Positions 49,501 to 62,320 of a DNA stretch of 64,000 nucleotides are shown here, piece after piece. Position numbers and translations under genes: made by a program. Every line of letters starts with the position of its first letter. Within the stretch, counting starts at the first letter, position 1. The stretch lies in assembly GCF_905475345.1 (NCBI RefSeq), contig NC_066592.1, positions 2,665,001 to 2,729,000 of the forward strand, given 5' to 3'. Origin of the DNA: Vespula vulgaris. Lineage: Eukaryota; Arthropoda; Insecta; Hymenoptera; Vespidae. The notes below the pieces were generated by a model that saw only the letters and a program-made list of their open reading frames with translations, was not told the origin of the DNA and made no database searches.

Positions 49501-50350
49501 GGTAGGTAGGTAGGTAGATAGGTAGGTAGGTAGATAGGTAGATAGGTAGGGAGGTAACTACGTAACACATTGAAATTGATCAAATCCTTGATCTGATCTA
49601 ATAATCTCGTCTACCGATATCCTCTGTTATACGGTTATACTGAAGAAAAACGCGTCAGGAATTTCTAGAGCGATCGTAAAAATCAATTCGCGCAGCTGCT
49701 ACTCCTTTACACAACCTTTTTAGACTAATTTTTGAACTTGTTGTTTCTTCCTCTTTTTTTTTTTATTTCTTCTTGTTTTCTCTATTTTTCTCTCTTTTCC
49801 CAATTCCTTTCTTTATCCTTTTCCTTTGAGATTGGAAACAGTAGAATTAAAATTTTTCCTTTTTGTCAAGTTTGAAGTATTTCGTCTAAAAAAGAAGAAA
49901 AAAAAAAGATCAAAATCGAATTGAAATTTCTATCGTGACTTTATTTTTGCCGATTGAAAAAAACAAAGAGAATGAAAAGCAAATGTATTTTTCGCAAACT
50001 TTAACTTTAAGCAAACTTTTTAACAAAAAAAAGTATAAGAGCAAAACGTATTAACTAATTATTAATGATTGATCGATTCTCGATGAGCCAATGCTCAACG
50101 TTAACGAGAGGAAATGGAAACAGATGGAGTAGACAAAAAAAAAAAAAAGAGAGAAAAAAGAGTAAAACGACAAAAAAGAAGAGAGAGAGAAAAAAACAGG
50201 ATTTTTCGGGAAAGAATTGAACGATGGATTATTCATCGATGGATGATCGATCATTCGATTCTTATCGACAAGTATTTCGTTTCACATTCATTTTGGCAAG
50301 GATTTTCGGGAGTTGGCGTTTCTTGGCTCATTTTCTACTTTGCTACCTAA
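45842..50350. other. Gene-free AT- and CT-rich region
   Basis: Contents: (CT)n at 46024-46060 and 46185-46280; alternating AT/TATA runs at 46440-46510, 47160-47280 and 47390-47530; a balanced island at 47545-47715; a 15-bp perfect palindrome ACTGGTTCAACCAGT near 47910-47925; a short (ACCGA)n near 48094-48116; and a GATA/GGTA tandem repeat at 49470-49556. No gene recognised. Confidence 0.55.
49470..49556. repeat. (GGTA/GATA)n tandem repeat
   Basis: Runs of TAGG and TAGA tetramers over about 87 bp. Confidence 0.9.
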
Positions 50351-50379
50351 ATACTTATCTACCTACGTAACTGACGTAA

Positions 50380-50539
50380 CTGCAATCGAAGCGTAGAAAA
50401 GCCAACGAGCCGTCCGAGTGCCAAAATGTAAATTTTACGCTCGTGCCGAAAAGGTCTACGTATATTTTTTTATTATAGTTGAGCTTCGCGTGGCAAGTGG
50501 TTCGGAACCTCGTTCGATTTAAACTCGTACGAGAGAACG

Positions 50540-50584
<45 letters not shown>

Positions 50585-51300
50585 AAAGAGTGCGAAAAAA
50601 AGAGAGAAAGACAGAGAGTGTGAAAAAGAGACAGAGATAGAGGGTGCGAAAGAGATAGCGAATGTAAAAGAGAGGGAGAGAGAGAGAGAGAGAGGGAGAG
50701 GGAAAGTTCGCCGAGAGCGTTTTCCCGGTGCGCGTCCTACTTTTCGATTTAATTTGCAGTGACGACACGCGGTGACGTTGTTACATCCTATCGATTTAAA
50801 TGGAAAATGCGACTCCCAACACTTTTGTCATTCACATCGTTGCGCTTCCCTGCTCTTCGATCGATTTAACGATACCCCTAGTAACTCCCTCCAGCCACCC
50901 TCCCATCGGCCCACCTTCCACCAAATCGTCCGCACCACCCTCTCCTCTTTTACCCTTCCGTATTTTCCTATCTCCTATCTTCTCTTCTACTCCTCTTTCC
51001 CTCCCTCCCCTTCTCTTCCCCCTCTCTCTCAATTTTCATCCCCACTATTCCTCCCCAAAACACCAACCTCCAACCCCAATTTCAACCTGCAACCTCCAAC
51101 TCCCAACCCCCGCCAGGTTTTGCTTGTTACCATCATTTCGGTAAAAGCGATTTTTTCGTTTTTTTTTCTTGGACCACGACCGCCATACTATATTCCAGTA
51201 GAAAATACGATTATATCGCGTTGGAGCCATTACGATTACATCCCTAGGTCTGGTGACTATATACAGTCTCACGAAACATTTTTAAAAGAACGTTAACGAA
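50380..51300. other. GC-richer island with GA tract and C-rich block; possible promoter region
   Basis: A balanced segment (50380-50520) is followed by a GA tract (50541-50704), a short CG-containing segment (50705-50810, with CGCGGTGACG) and a C-rich pyrimidine block (50860-51115). This mix looks like an insect promoter/leader region such as that before Rap1. I could not connect it by splice sites to any coding exon in the window. A long open frame through the C-rich block is compositional. Confidence 0.3.
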
Positions 51301-52399
51301 CTTTCGTGGCGAAAACCAAAGAATCCGTCGTTTATTCATTCAGATTCTAATTATTTTTCTGCATACGAGTTTATATACACGCGTCCGTTATAATTTGTTT
51401 TAATATAAAACGTACTGAAGTATCCGGATTAGGTCTCTTTCCTTCTAATTTTTTATTTGCTCTATCTCTCGTGTTTTTTCCTTCATTTCTTTTTTAAATA
51501 TATATTTCCTTTTTTTTCTTTTTCTTCAAATTCTTTATCCTGCTTTTCAAATTTTTTAATTACGAACGAATTTTATATGAATTTATATGGATTTAAGAAA
51601 ATATGTTGATACGCGAATAGGATTATCTCGAAATAATTATTTTGCCATATTCGTCTTGTAAATTATAACATCGAAAAAGTATCTTCGACTGTTTTAATGA
51701 ATTATTGATCAATTGAGAGTTTGTTAGTTAATTCCACACATACATATATATGTATGCATATACTCATAATATCGAATAGATCGTTCGCGGGTATGAAAAT
51801 GAATATTCCTTCGTTTATACGTCCAGTAAATATTCATTTGAAATATTTATTTCTCTTCAAACCCCAACTCTTACCACCTCCCTATCTCCCCTATTTTAAT
51901 TTGTTTTCTCTACGTTCGTTTAAATGAATCGTTTAAATGTCGTCTCGAGAGGATGACATGTACGAATTATTAAAAATATTTGCTTCTCTCTTCTTTGGAT
52001 TTGCAAGTAATTCTCCTATTTTCTTTCTCCCCTTTTTTTAACGTTCCTTCCTGTTTCCCGTATTTTTTTAATTTTTTCTACTTCTTTTCTCTCTTTTCCC
52101 ATCTTTCATTTTATTTTTATCCTTTTCGATAAAAATGAAGTTGCGATAAAAATTTTATTTCGATTATGATCTTTAAAAATGAAATAGTTGAATCCGTATG
52201 TGGTATTCAGTGGTGGTGGTGGTGGCGCGACGGGTGGGTGGGGTGGTAGGAGGGAGGAGATCGTTGGTGGCAGTATAGAAGGTTGGGAGAAAGGTTGTTG
52301 CAGAGATTTTTTATAATACATAGTACCACCGTAGGTGTATGTATATTTATTGCAGGTTTTTATTGTTGGAAGAGAGCAGAGAGGGAGTGAGAGAGAGAC

Positions 52400-52443
<44 letters not shown>

Positions 52444-52771
52444 GATAAAAAGAAAAAGAAGAAAACGAGGAAAAAAGAAAGAAAAAAAGCTAACGAAAGT
52501 GAGACTGTCGGGGTGAAAAATAGAGAGTGAAAGAAAAGGAGAGACAGAGATAGAGAGAGATAGATAGAGAAAAAGAAAAAGAGAGTGAGAGAGAAATAGG
52601 GAGAGAAAAATAGAGCGAGAGCGAGAGAGATAGAGAGATAGAGAACTAGAGTGAGAGAAAGAGAAGGACGTATTGGCGATTTCAACCACGCGCAGGGGTA
52701 GTACTACTATCAATGGGCGGGGCAGTAGAGAGAGATGGAAATAGAGGAGACGACAGAGAGAGAGAAAGAGA

Positions 52772-52821
<50 letters not shown>

Positions 52822-54480
52822 CAGAAAAGATGCGATTTTCCAACGCGATAGGTCGAATCATATACGATTATTCGGACTTATAGAAGCTTTGTATTCGAGT
52901 TCTGGCCGTATGAATGACAATTATTGTAAGCTCGATAAGAATATTATCGTTGTATAGGACGACTAAGTCGTTTGTCGATTCGAAAAACATTCTATCTTTT
53001 CTTTCTGAGAGTGCTCGATCGTATCAATGCATGAAATTATTTTCAATAATGTCTACACTTCGATTTATTTATATGTGTTTATGTGTTCGCGTGTTAGCTG
53101 GATGTACGTATGTAGATTTATGTAAAAATAAGAAAAAGATTATCAGATGCTATCATCAATATATATATATATTATATATATATATATTTATGATAACAAT
53201 ATTAACAATATATGTTTTGTTTTATGGTCGGTATTCAAGATAATATTTTTATGTGAAAATTTTTATGCGCCATCCACTTCTTTTTGCGATCTTTTTCTTC
53301 TATGAATTTAAAAAAAAAAAAGAAAAAAAAGAAAAAGAAAAAAAAATGTGAGAGGGAAAGAGCGATCCAAGTTCTATTTCAATATATTTCTTTTCTCTTT
53401 TGGATTATCAAAATGATTAACGAACAAATTGTTCTCGGATAGAACGACGTGATTCGTTTCTTTCTTTTCTTCTTCTTCTTTTTTTATCATTTTTTCAACT
53501 TGACAAGAGACACTACATAGAGGTGAATATCGACGTTCGTGTTAAGGTATAAGCAGATCCATCTCTCTCTCTCTCTCTCTCTCTTTCTATCTTTCTATCT
53601 TTATCTATATCTTCTCTCTATCTCTTCCGTTAGTTTCCATAGCTATGAAATTTCTGGAATGTCGGTAGAAAGTATGTCGCGTCAGTGTGGAAAGTCCATT
53701 TCGAATTACGTATGGAAGTATGTTGAATTGACCGATGGTTAAGGGCGTGGACGGCGAACGCGAAGTGGATTGGCAAAATTCCCATCTGATTCCTCGTTCT
53801 CGAGTCTACGGGGAAACTGAATTCGTACGGGAGCGCGCGAGAGCATCTATTTATAGAAACGAGAGAGATTTTATGAAAAGAAGAGAAAAATATTATTTTC
53901 AACCGACTAACAGCCAGCTCTTGATTATTGATTCGTTTTACTTTCTTTCTTTTATTTTTTGTTTCTTTCTTCATTTCTATAAATTCCATCTTCTGCTTCT
54001 TCTTAATTTTCTTTTTTGTGCTCGTATAATTATTTCTCTCTCTCTCTCTCTCTCTCTGTCTGTCTGTTTATCTGTCTGTGTATCTGTTTGTCCGTCTGTC
54101 TGATTGTCTGTTTATTTTGCTTGCTTTGTTTTTTATGGGGGAAAATATTACAACGAGCATTCTACCTTCGATTGACGAGATACGAAAGAGAATATTAAAG
54201 ATAGTAGAAATATTTATATAAAAGATGGCGGAAGTAATAACAATACTGATACAATAAGCCATCAAAAACGTATAGGTATTTACAATGTATTTTTAACTTT
54301 TTCTTTCTTCTTCTTTTTTTCTTTTTTTTTTTTTTTGCTTTACTTTATTTTATTTTATTCTCTTCTTTTTCGTAATAAGTAAATTCATTAGACGAAGAAT
54401 ATTGTTTTTCTTTTCTTTTCTTTTCTTTTTATCATTTATGCAGTTAAAAAGTATGTATTATATATGTATAATATTTATAT
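51301..54480. other. Gene-free region with GA tracts and one balanced island
   Basis: (GA)n runs occur at 52384-52440 and 52755-52819, with looser GA-rich DNA between them. A GGTGGT-rich patch lies at 52209-52245. A non-repetitive island of about 230 bp at 53630-53860 includes a CTATTTATAG sequence (MEF2-type consensus) at 53848-53857. (TCTG)n lies at 54055-54110. No gene recognised. Confidence 0.5.
52755..52819. repeat. (GA)n microsatellite
   Basis: A GA run of about 65 bp on the plus strand. Confidence 0.95.
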
Positions 54481-54481
54481 A

Positions 54482-54826
54482 GAAGGGCGGGTCTTAAAAG
54501 TTTTCAGATGATTTTAAATATCAATTATTCTTTATCGTTGATGTTGTCTTTTTTTTTTTCCCTTTTTATTTTGAGCTTGTAGTTAAGAATCGTAGCTTTC
54601 CAAAGTGGTCTTGTAATTTTATACGGTGTATATATATATAAAAGAGAAAAAAAGAAAAGAAAGAAAATAAGAAAAAAGGAAAACAAAATTAGTCCGTAGT
54701 AAAGTCTCGAGAAAAAAGGGTGAATTAATTTTTAAATATCACCCGAGGAAAGTTATTGGCTCATCTTGTATTTTAAATAAAACGTCTTCGTTTTTTAAGT
54801 TTCATCAATTTTTGAACAGCCCATTC
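54482..54826. mobile_element. Probable TA-flanked inverted-repeat element, diverged
   Basis: The left end GAAGGGCGGGTCTTAAAAG and the right end, read on the other strand as GAATGGGCTGTTCAAAAA, are similar. Both are bounded by TA (54480-54481 and 54827-54828). The termini resemble those of the element at 24892-25139. The interior (345 bp) is AT-rich without coding capacity and only weakly self-complementary, so this is less sure. Confidence 0.5.
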
Positions 54827-55591
54827 TACTGCAATTTTCTTCCATTAGCTAAGCTATAACGCGAGCTTATTGCACAATAATGAATCCTGTTTGAAGTGTA
54901 CTTTTAATCTCAATCGTGTTATATCTCTCGTTCGACCCATTATCGAACTTCAATCATTTTTCTAATATTCCAAATTCGTATCGACAAAATTTCAGGCCCC
55001 GCGATTGCAATAAATTCGTATCTTCGTCGTTCTCTTATCGCTAGTAAAACGAAAGCGTCGTGCGCTTTTTATCTTTTTGTAATTTTTTTTTCGTAATTTT
55101 TTTTTGTTTTCTTTCTTTTTTTTAGTCCTTTTCCGTTTTTTTATATTTTTTTTGTTACTTTCGAAATATCACTTGAACAGAGGAATATTTAATATCGTAG
55201 ATAGTGAAATAGATAGATGTATACGTAAGCACATTTACACAAATGCACACAAATATACCCATATTTATATATATTTATGTATATATATATATATATATCT
55301 ATATATACATATATATTCATTAAACTTATAAGCTCTTCAAAATTCGGATAAAACCCTTCGTATCTAAGAATTTTATTTTTTAATTCATTAATTTGTTTTT
55401 TTCCTTTTTATATATCACAGAAATGCTAGAAGGTACGACCCTATATAAGTATCGTATGTGTATTTTTTACATGTGTATTTTACTCTCTTAATTATTTTAA
55501 ATCTTTATATATCTTCGTATCATAGTTCTTTGATTTTTTTTTGATTTTTTTTTGTTTTTTGTTTTTTTTTTATGGAAGATCAGAAAGAGAG

Positions 55592-55643
<52 letters not shown>

Positions 55644-57519
55644 CCGTAGCCCCTGAGGGCACATGATATAACATACGATGAACCTCTCTCTTCTTTCTCA
55701 CTCTCTCTCAATCATTTTTTTTGCTTGATTAAAAATCGACAAAGTACCGATCTTTATTCGTCAACCTTTTTCTCTCTCTCTCTCTCTCGCTTCCTTCTTC
55801 TTCCTTTTTTCTTTCCACTTTTTTTTTTCATTTTCTTTTTTCCTCTTTAATCTCCTTACGCGTGCGTGGAACGAAAGACGTAAGATAGATTAGTACGACA
55901 TATATTGAGTTTCGTTGGAGGATGAAGAATTTCGCGGTGCGAAGAAAACGAATCGCATGCGTCTCGCTAAAAGCAAGTACTTATGAAAGGATAGGAGCGA
56001 GACTGAGTGAGGATGGGGATGTGGGTGGGGATGGAGATGTGTGGAGGGTAATGTAGGGATGGAGGTGGAAGTGGAAGTGGGATGGGGTTGGTTGGGAGTA
56101 ATAGTGGGAGTGGGAATGGGAGTAGGGGTGGGATTGGGAGTGAGAGTAGGAGTGGGATTGGGAGTGGTATTGGGAGTGGGAGTAGAAATAGAAGTGGGAG
56201 TGGGAATGGGAGTAGGAGTAGGAGTGGGAGTGGGAGTGGGAGTGGGAGTGGGAGTGGGAGTGGGATTACGGGGAGGTTAAAATATTTCTACGCGACTACG
56301 TTGGCACGGCAACGGGTAGAGGAATGAAAACGCGCGTTGAGGACAGCAGCGTTCGTCGATTTATGAACCGTATGAATGCAACTACCGAGTTCATGCACGA
56401 CTTTATAAATATTCTCACTCGACTTTACGAATGAACTTATCCATACATTTTTATCATTATTATACGTTATTTTTTATATATGCGTACGTAAAACTATGTA
56501 TATATGTTCATCGTTAAAAATCACATATTTCGATAAAGAGATTTGTTATTTACTAACGGTCGATATCGTTAAATATTTGAATGGTATTTTAAAAAATGTA
56601 TAGCAATTTGGTCGATATTTTTAAATAAAATATATCAGTATGTAATACATAAATGACGTGTAACCCGAATGTAATAATGTTATTATATCTGATATTTAAT
56701 TATTTATATCGATCAAAATATTTATTTTAATATATGAATTAATTTTTATATGTTCAGTTTTATGTGTGTGGCTGTGTATATTGGCTCTAGATGATTTTGT
56801 CAAATATTTATTATTAATTAATAAGAGTAACGAACGAATTATGAAAAATATTATTTTTTAACGTATCGGTCAAGAAAGAGTAAACGACGAATTATTAATT
56901 TGTTAGAAAGATCTATTATATAACTAACTTATATCGTGATATAATAGGAAAAAATAATCATTATTTTTCTTTTTTTACTCGTATTAAGAGAAAAGCAATA
57001 TAACGGGTGAATCGCGAGTCATGAACCACGAACGAATGAATTCCGCTTTCGTATACTATAACTTGGAATGTCTGTTCAGTTTGTATCATTAAAAATTGAA
57101 TGTACCGATATTAATTCCTTAAATTGTTTTCACTCGTTAGTTGCAAATGGAAAATTAATTTCATATCAATAGATCGCCCTTATCGGTTGAAGAAAAAGAA
57201 ATATTAGAATCGTAAAAAACTATTTTTTTCATAACTGATATAACGCAATTAAAAATTAATTACGTTTTTTCCAATTTTCGTTCAATCGAACATAATTGTT
57301 TTGTTTTGTTTTTAATAAATTTCTTAAGATCGACGTTAAACGATCGGTAAATTAAAAAAAAAAAAAAACAAATCCACGTGAAGTATCATTCACACTGTTT
57401 GGTTATTTAACTATAAAATATTTCGATGATAATATATCACAATAATAGAGTATAACGAACAAGGACAAAATATTTTTTAAACATCACACATACACACATA
57501 CATATATATAAATACATAC

Positions 57520-57573
<54 letters not shown>

Positions 57574-57599
57574 CGGACGGTTATTGAACGAAGCTTGAT
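54827..57599. other. Gene-free region with GA tract and GGGAGT minisatellite
   Basis: (GA)n at 55584-55640, CT runs at 55772-55789, the G-rich minisatellite at 56010-56275 flanked by CG-containing balanced DNA (55860-56000 and 56280-56400), and (TA)n at 57530-57572. No gene recognised. Confidence 0.5.
56010..56275 (+). repeat. G-rich minisatellite (GGGAGT/GGGATT)n
   Basis: About 40 hexamers of the type GGGAGT, GGGAAT or GGGATT stand on the plus strand, with the purest stretch at 56175-56265. Regular runs of three G separated by three bases meet the sequence rule for G-quadruplexes. Frames of Val-Gly and Gly-Ser repeats are by-products. Confidence 0.9.
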
Positions 57600-57965
57600 T
57601 AATATAATAATGTTATATGAGAGAACATGGTATTCCACATCAAAGGTATTGGTTCAAAAGCCATAGGCTATACTTTGACGCTGGTTGCGTCAATAAACGC
57701 AATAAACGATCGAACCGAGTTTTCGGGAGCCTCTAAACTCGAAATTCATCATTTTACCGCTTGTAATACGTAATTAATTAGAGGGATAGATATAATATTC
57801 TGGAGCGCTGGTCAATGACTCGTTTTACAAAGTAATAACGCAATGACGCGCGATATGTGCCATCGGTTATAATTGAATGAAAAGATAGGTGAACATGTTC
57901 GCAGAGTCCAATTCAATTTGAGCCGTGGGTGTAAAGTTTCGTGAATCTCGTTAAAATCGAGATAT
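57600..57965. promoter_or_regulatory. Non-repetitive balanced island, candidate regulatory element
   Basis: About 360 bp lack microsatellites in an otherwise simple-sequence region. They include TAATTAATTAG (homeodomain-type), TCAATGACTCG (bZIP-like) and a dyad-like GCGTCAATAAACGCAATAAACG. No reading frame is convincing. The function is inferred only from composition. Confidence 0.3.
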
Positions 57966-59727
57966 ACATGTGCGATGTTATCGTAGGATTCCGATATATT
58001 TTTTTATATTGGATATTTTATATTAAGCGGATACCATATGCTCCATATTTTTATTTCCTTTTTTTTTCATTTCATTTCTTTTTTCTTTTTTTTTCTTTAT
58101 TTCATACCCACACCTTATCACGATAAAATTTGGATTTGTCGGTGGTGGTTTCGTTTAACTACAAAAGAACGCGGAAATGTTAGAATGCAAGAACGCAGAA
58201 TGATACGTTCAAAATGAAAGGAATGTATGTCTGTGCACTATTTATCTACTACGTTATACAGATACATTTACGTATGTACATTTCTCGGATCATCGAGATA
58301 CCATTTTGTTTTTCTTTCTCTTCTTCGTTCATTTCGATCTATTTGATTGATTATATAGAATTGATTATATCGATTTATACACTTGATTATACTTCTTCAT
58401 CAGGTAGAATTGTTGTTTTATAAGAAGAAATAATTTTTTTCTCTTTTCTTAAACTCACTAATGAGAAACAAAACTGATTCTTTATATACGTCCTACATTT
58501 TTAACGATTGATTTTAATAAAAATTCGTCGAGTCGAAGTCGCGTTTGAAAAGGAAGAAAGAAAAAAAAGGGAGAAACAAAAGAAAAGAAATAAAAAAAGA
58601 AAAAAATCGTTAGAAAAAATAGAACAAATTGACTTTAACACCGCGTCGAACACTTTGATTCCGTGCACTCATGGGAACGATCGATCATGCGTTCGTGCTT
58701 GCATAAACATTCGAACAAATCGAGCAACAGGAACCTATGGGAATGGTCATTACGATAACATGGTATACACGTTTGTATACATACGGCATAACAACGATAT
58801 GTTATCGATAGGTTCGAGAAATGTGTGTGTGTGTGTGTGTTGATCGTTATTTTAAAAAACAACTTTTTCTCTCTCTCTTTTTCTCTCTTTTCTTTTCAAA
58901 TAAATCCTAAAATTCTCGAATAATTTATCTCACCAAAAATTCTTCGAAAGCATTTATTCCTTCTGAAATCTCTGTTTTTTTTTTTTTTCATTTTATAATT
59001 TTAATTCTAATCTTATCTTCTTTCTTTTAAATTTTTCATCGAACGACGATAATAATGATTTTTGAAGATAGATCTCCAACAGATCTAATTAAGAATCTGA
59101 AATTATTTCAAAATAGGCAATGCCATCAGTACTCGTTAAAAATAGTACTCTAAAAATTCATTTACTACTCTTCCTTTTATCGCTTGGTACGCGTAAAAAA
59201 ATATAATATAGTCCAATCAGTCGTCGTTCTTGTATATACGTATGCCCATACGCACACACATGCACGAACGTACGCACGAACGCACGTACGCACGAACGCA
59301 CGTACGCACATTTACGTATAAACTTGTGCATACATATGCAGACAGACAGACGGACAAACAGAAGGACGGACAGAGTTCGTAGGTAGACACGGCTACATAG
59401 TACCTAGCTGGCGTAAAGATGATTTTAATATGAAACGTAACGTTGTTACATTTTGTCTCCGTGTGACAGAGGTGTCTACGCGCCACGTAAAGAGAATTGC
59501 AATTTTTCCGTTGTAGGTACGTGTGAAGTGTCACGAAAAACGCGTGGTGATGAATTAGAAGAAGAAAACAAAAAAATGAACAAAAAATAAAAAAAAAATA
59601 AAAAATGGAGAGAGAGAGTGAGGGGAAATAAATAACAAAAATGAGAAAAAGAAAATAAAAAAAGAAAAAAAGCATGAAAAATAACGAGGGAGAGAGAGAG
59701 AGAAAGAGATAAAAAAGAGAGAAAAAA

Positions 59728-59759
<32 letters not shown>

Positions 59760-59995
59760 GAAGTGAGAAGAAGAGACAGAGAATGAGTGTGTTTGAGAGA
59801 GAAAGATATAGATGTATTACTACATGAAACGTTAATACCAGTTATTTGGTAGCACGTTGTGCTCTTGACAGACCTTTGCAGCGCCATTGTTCGTATGTAT
59901 ACTACCAGAACAAAGTGCTCTCGCTTTTCCATCGCAGGTTAATTTCGATGGTATCGCTTATCAACCTATATCTACAACCACCTATAGACACACGT

Positions 59996-60038
<43 letters not shown>

Positions 60039-60243
60039 CATCTGAATAATTTATGAAATTTCTCCTTTATTTATCCCGCATATTTAGGTGCTTCGGTATA
60101 ATTTTTTTCATTATGAACGATCGCGATCATTTCCGAAAAAAAGAATTTTCGTGAAAATAACTTGAAAAGTAACTATTCTTTTCTTTTTCTCTTTTTTTAT
60201 TTATCTCTATTATTGTTATTATTGTTATTATTATTATTATTAT

Positions 60244-60293
<50 letters not shown>

Positions 60294-60501
60294 AAAATAA
60301 ATAAATAATTTCTTTTTTCGTTTCGAAATGTTCGAGGATATAATAATTTGTTAAATAAATACTGGGAAAGATGTTTTCCGATAAATTGATTCATTTACAA
60401 TGCTCGAGGATACTTTATTTGTAATTCGAATAATTTTTAATCGCATGTGCGTGAAATACTTTCGCGATGGTAATAATTACGAGAACGAATATAGAGAGAG
60501 A

Positions 60502-60561
<60 letters not shown>

Positions 60562-60616
60562 GAGAGAAAGAAATAAAGAGAAAAGAGAAAAAGCGATTTA
60601 GATAAAGGTTCATATA
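57966..60616. other. Gene-free simple-sequence region
   Basis: (GT)n at 58821-58839; CG-containing tandem CGAACGCACGTACGCA at 59258-59310; a GA-rich run at 59600-59800; (TA)n at 60006-60030; (AG)n at 60245-60289; and (GA)n at 60497-60560. No gene recognised. Confidence 0.55.
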
Positions 60617-60830
60617 TAGGGTAATCCAAAAGTTTTAAAAACTATATATTATAAAAATTATACTTTTTCAATGACTTTTAAAAAACTCTATTGCAAAGAG
60701 TAGTAAGTTAGTCTTAATAGTTTTATTAATTAACTGGGTAAAATTTCGGAAGTCAGTTAAACGATTTTTTTTTTTTTATAATAATCGTTCAAATATTTTC
60801 GACGTAGTCGAGAATTTTTGATCCATCCTG
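60617..60830. mobile_element. TA-flanked miniature inverted-repeat element (mariner-like ends)
   Basis: The left end TAGGGTAATCCAAAAG and the right end, read on the other strand as CAGGATGGATCAAAAA, are inverted copies, bounded by TA (60615-60616 and 60831-60832). It is 214 bp and non-coding. Its termini share the GGxTGGxxCxAAAAG pattern with the element at 24892-25139, which suggests one family. Confidence 0.65.
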
Positions 60831-60832
60831 TA

Positions 60833-62114
60833 GACGTAGTGAACGTTTCCCGTATGTACACTGTATAAACCCAACACGCAAAAAGGTTATTTGTAAAAAC
60901 AGTTTTTCCGATACGTATAATTTTTACTAATAGTTAAGAAATGAAATTTGGTCAAAAGCAAAGGGATCGAAACGATATTATAAAATAAATATCAACGTTA
61001 ATATATATTAAAAAAAAAAAAGAAGAAAGTATTTTCGTTTGTTCAGCTATTTCGGTATTAGTCGTCTTTCGTTGCTTGTAACTTTTTTTTGGTTTTCTTT
61101 TTTTCTTCTTTTAATATTATAACAAATATTGTATCAAATAATAGTTATCACAATAATGAAGATTTATAGATAGGACGTAATGATCATATTCAATAACGTT
61201 AATTTTATTTTTTGATTCTAACTATGAATGTTTTACATTGAAAATAATATCGTTTTATCACGAATATATATGTAAATATATATACATATAACAAACGTTA
61301 TATAACAATATGTATGTATAACAAACGAAAATGCATCATTTCATTTCAATGATATTCGATACGGATAAGATTTTATTTTCGTTACGAAACGCGAATTGTA
61401 TTTTGATTCCGTTTACGTTCACTGTTTTCATTGTAAAGACACGAAATTTTTCCTTTTTCTCGTTTTTGTTTCTCCCTTTGCTTTTGTTCTTGATATAAAC
61501 AGAAAAGAAAAGAAAAAAAAAAAAAGAAAGACTCGTGCAACCAAAACGATATTTCACGAGAAATATATTGAAGCCCCCATTCATAATACGGATAGTATAA
61601 ATATTTAATAAAAGAAAAACAAAAAAAAAATAGAAAAAGAAAAAAAAGAAAAAAAAAACAGAAAGGAAAAGAAAAGAAAAAAAAAAATAGAAAAAAAGAA
61701 AATAAAAAAAAATAGAAAAAAAAGAAAAGAAATAAAAAAATAAAAAATGCGATAACGAACGAGCAAGTTTACAACGTGTTCATAATAATAGCAATTTCTC
61801 GTATTGATTTTTAGAAAGGCCAAATTTTATTGATATTTTCAATGGGAAAATTTTTTGTTCGAAGCATACGAGCAATTAAAATCGTTGATTAAAATTAATA
61901 ATCAATTTATTATACACTTGTAAATTTGACTTGTGAATATTATTGAAGTGCGTTTAACAAAAATATTAAGTTAAGTACTTTGGAAATCTTTGTTACTCAG
62001 TTGAATTTTCCATTTATGAAACTTGGTCTCGACTTGACGTACTCTTGAATTTTCTTGATTAAATATTTCTCAGCGATTTGATTATAAGTTCAAATGAGAG
62101 AGAATAACAGGGAT

Positions 62115-62157
<43 letters not shown>

Positions 62158-62289
62158 CGTAGAAACGTAGAAAATAATTAAAAAACGAAGGTGAGAAGTA
62201 ACGGAGCAAGTTGAAAGTGAAGTAGATATTAAATCAGAAAGAACTAGGACAGATGGACGGTTAGAAAGAGAGAGAGAGAGAGATAGAGT

Positions 62290-62320
<31 letters not shown>

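Noticed and set aside
50772..51296. 174-codon plus-strand frame
   Set aside because: It has no ATG at its start and is Pro/Ser-rich because of the C-rich tract; no family resemblance.
56041..56327. Val-Gly and Gly-Ser repeat frames
   Set aside because: By-products of the GGGAGT minisatellite read in two frames.
59217..59932. Minus-strand frames of 125-152 codons
   Set aside because: Made of Phe/Ser/Leu runs from GA/AAAAT repeats and Cys/Val/Arg runs from the CGTACGCACGAA tandem; no domain.
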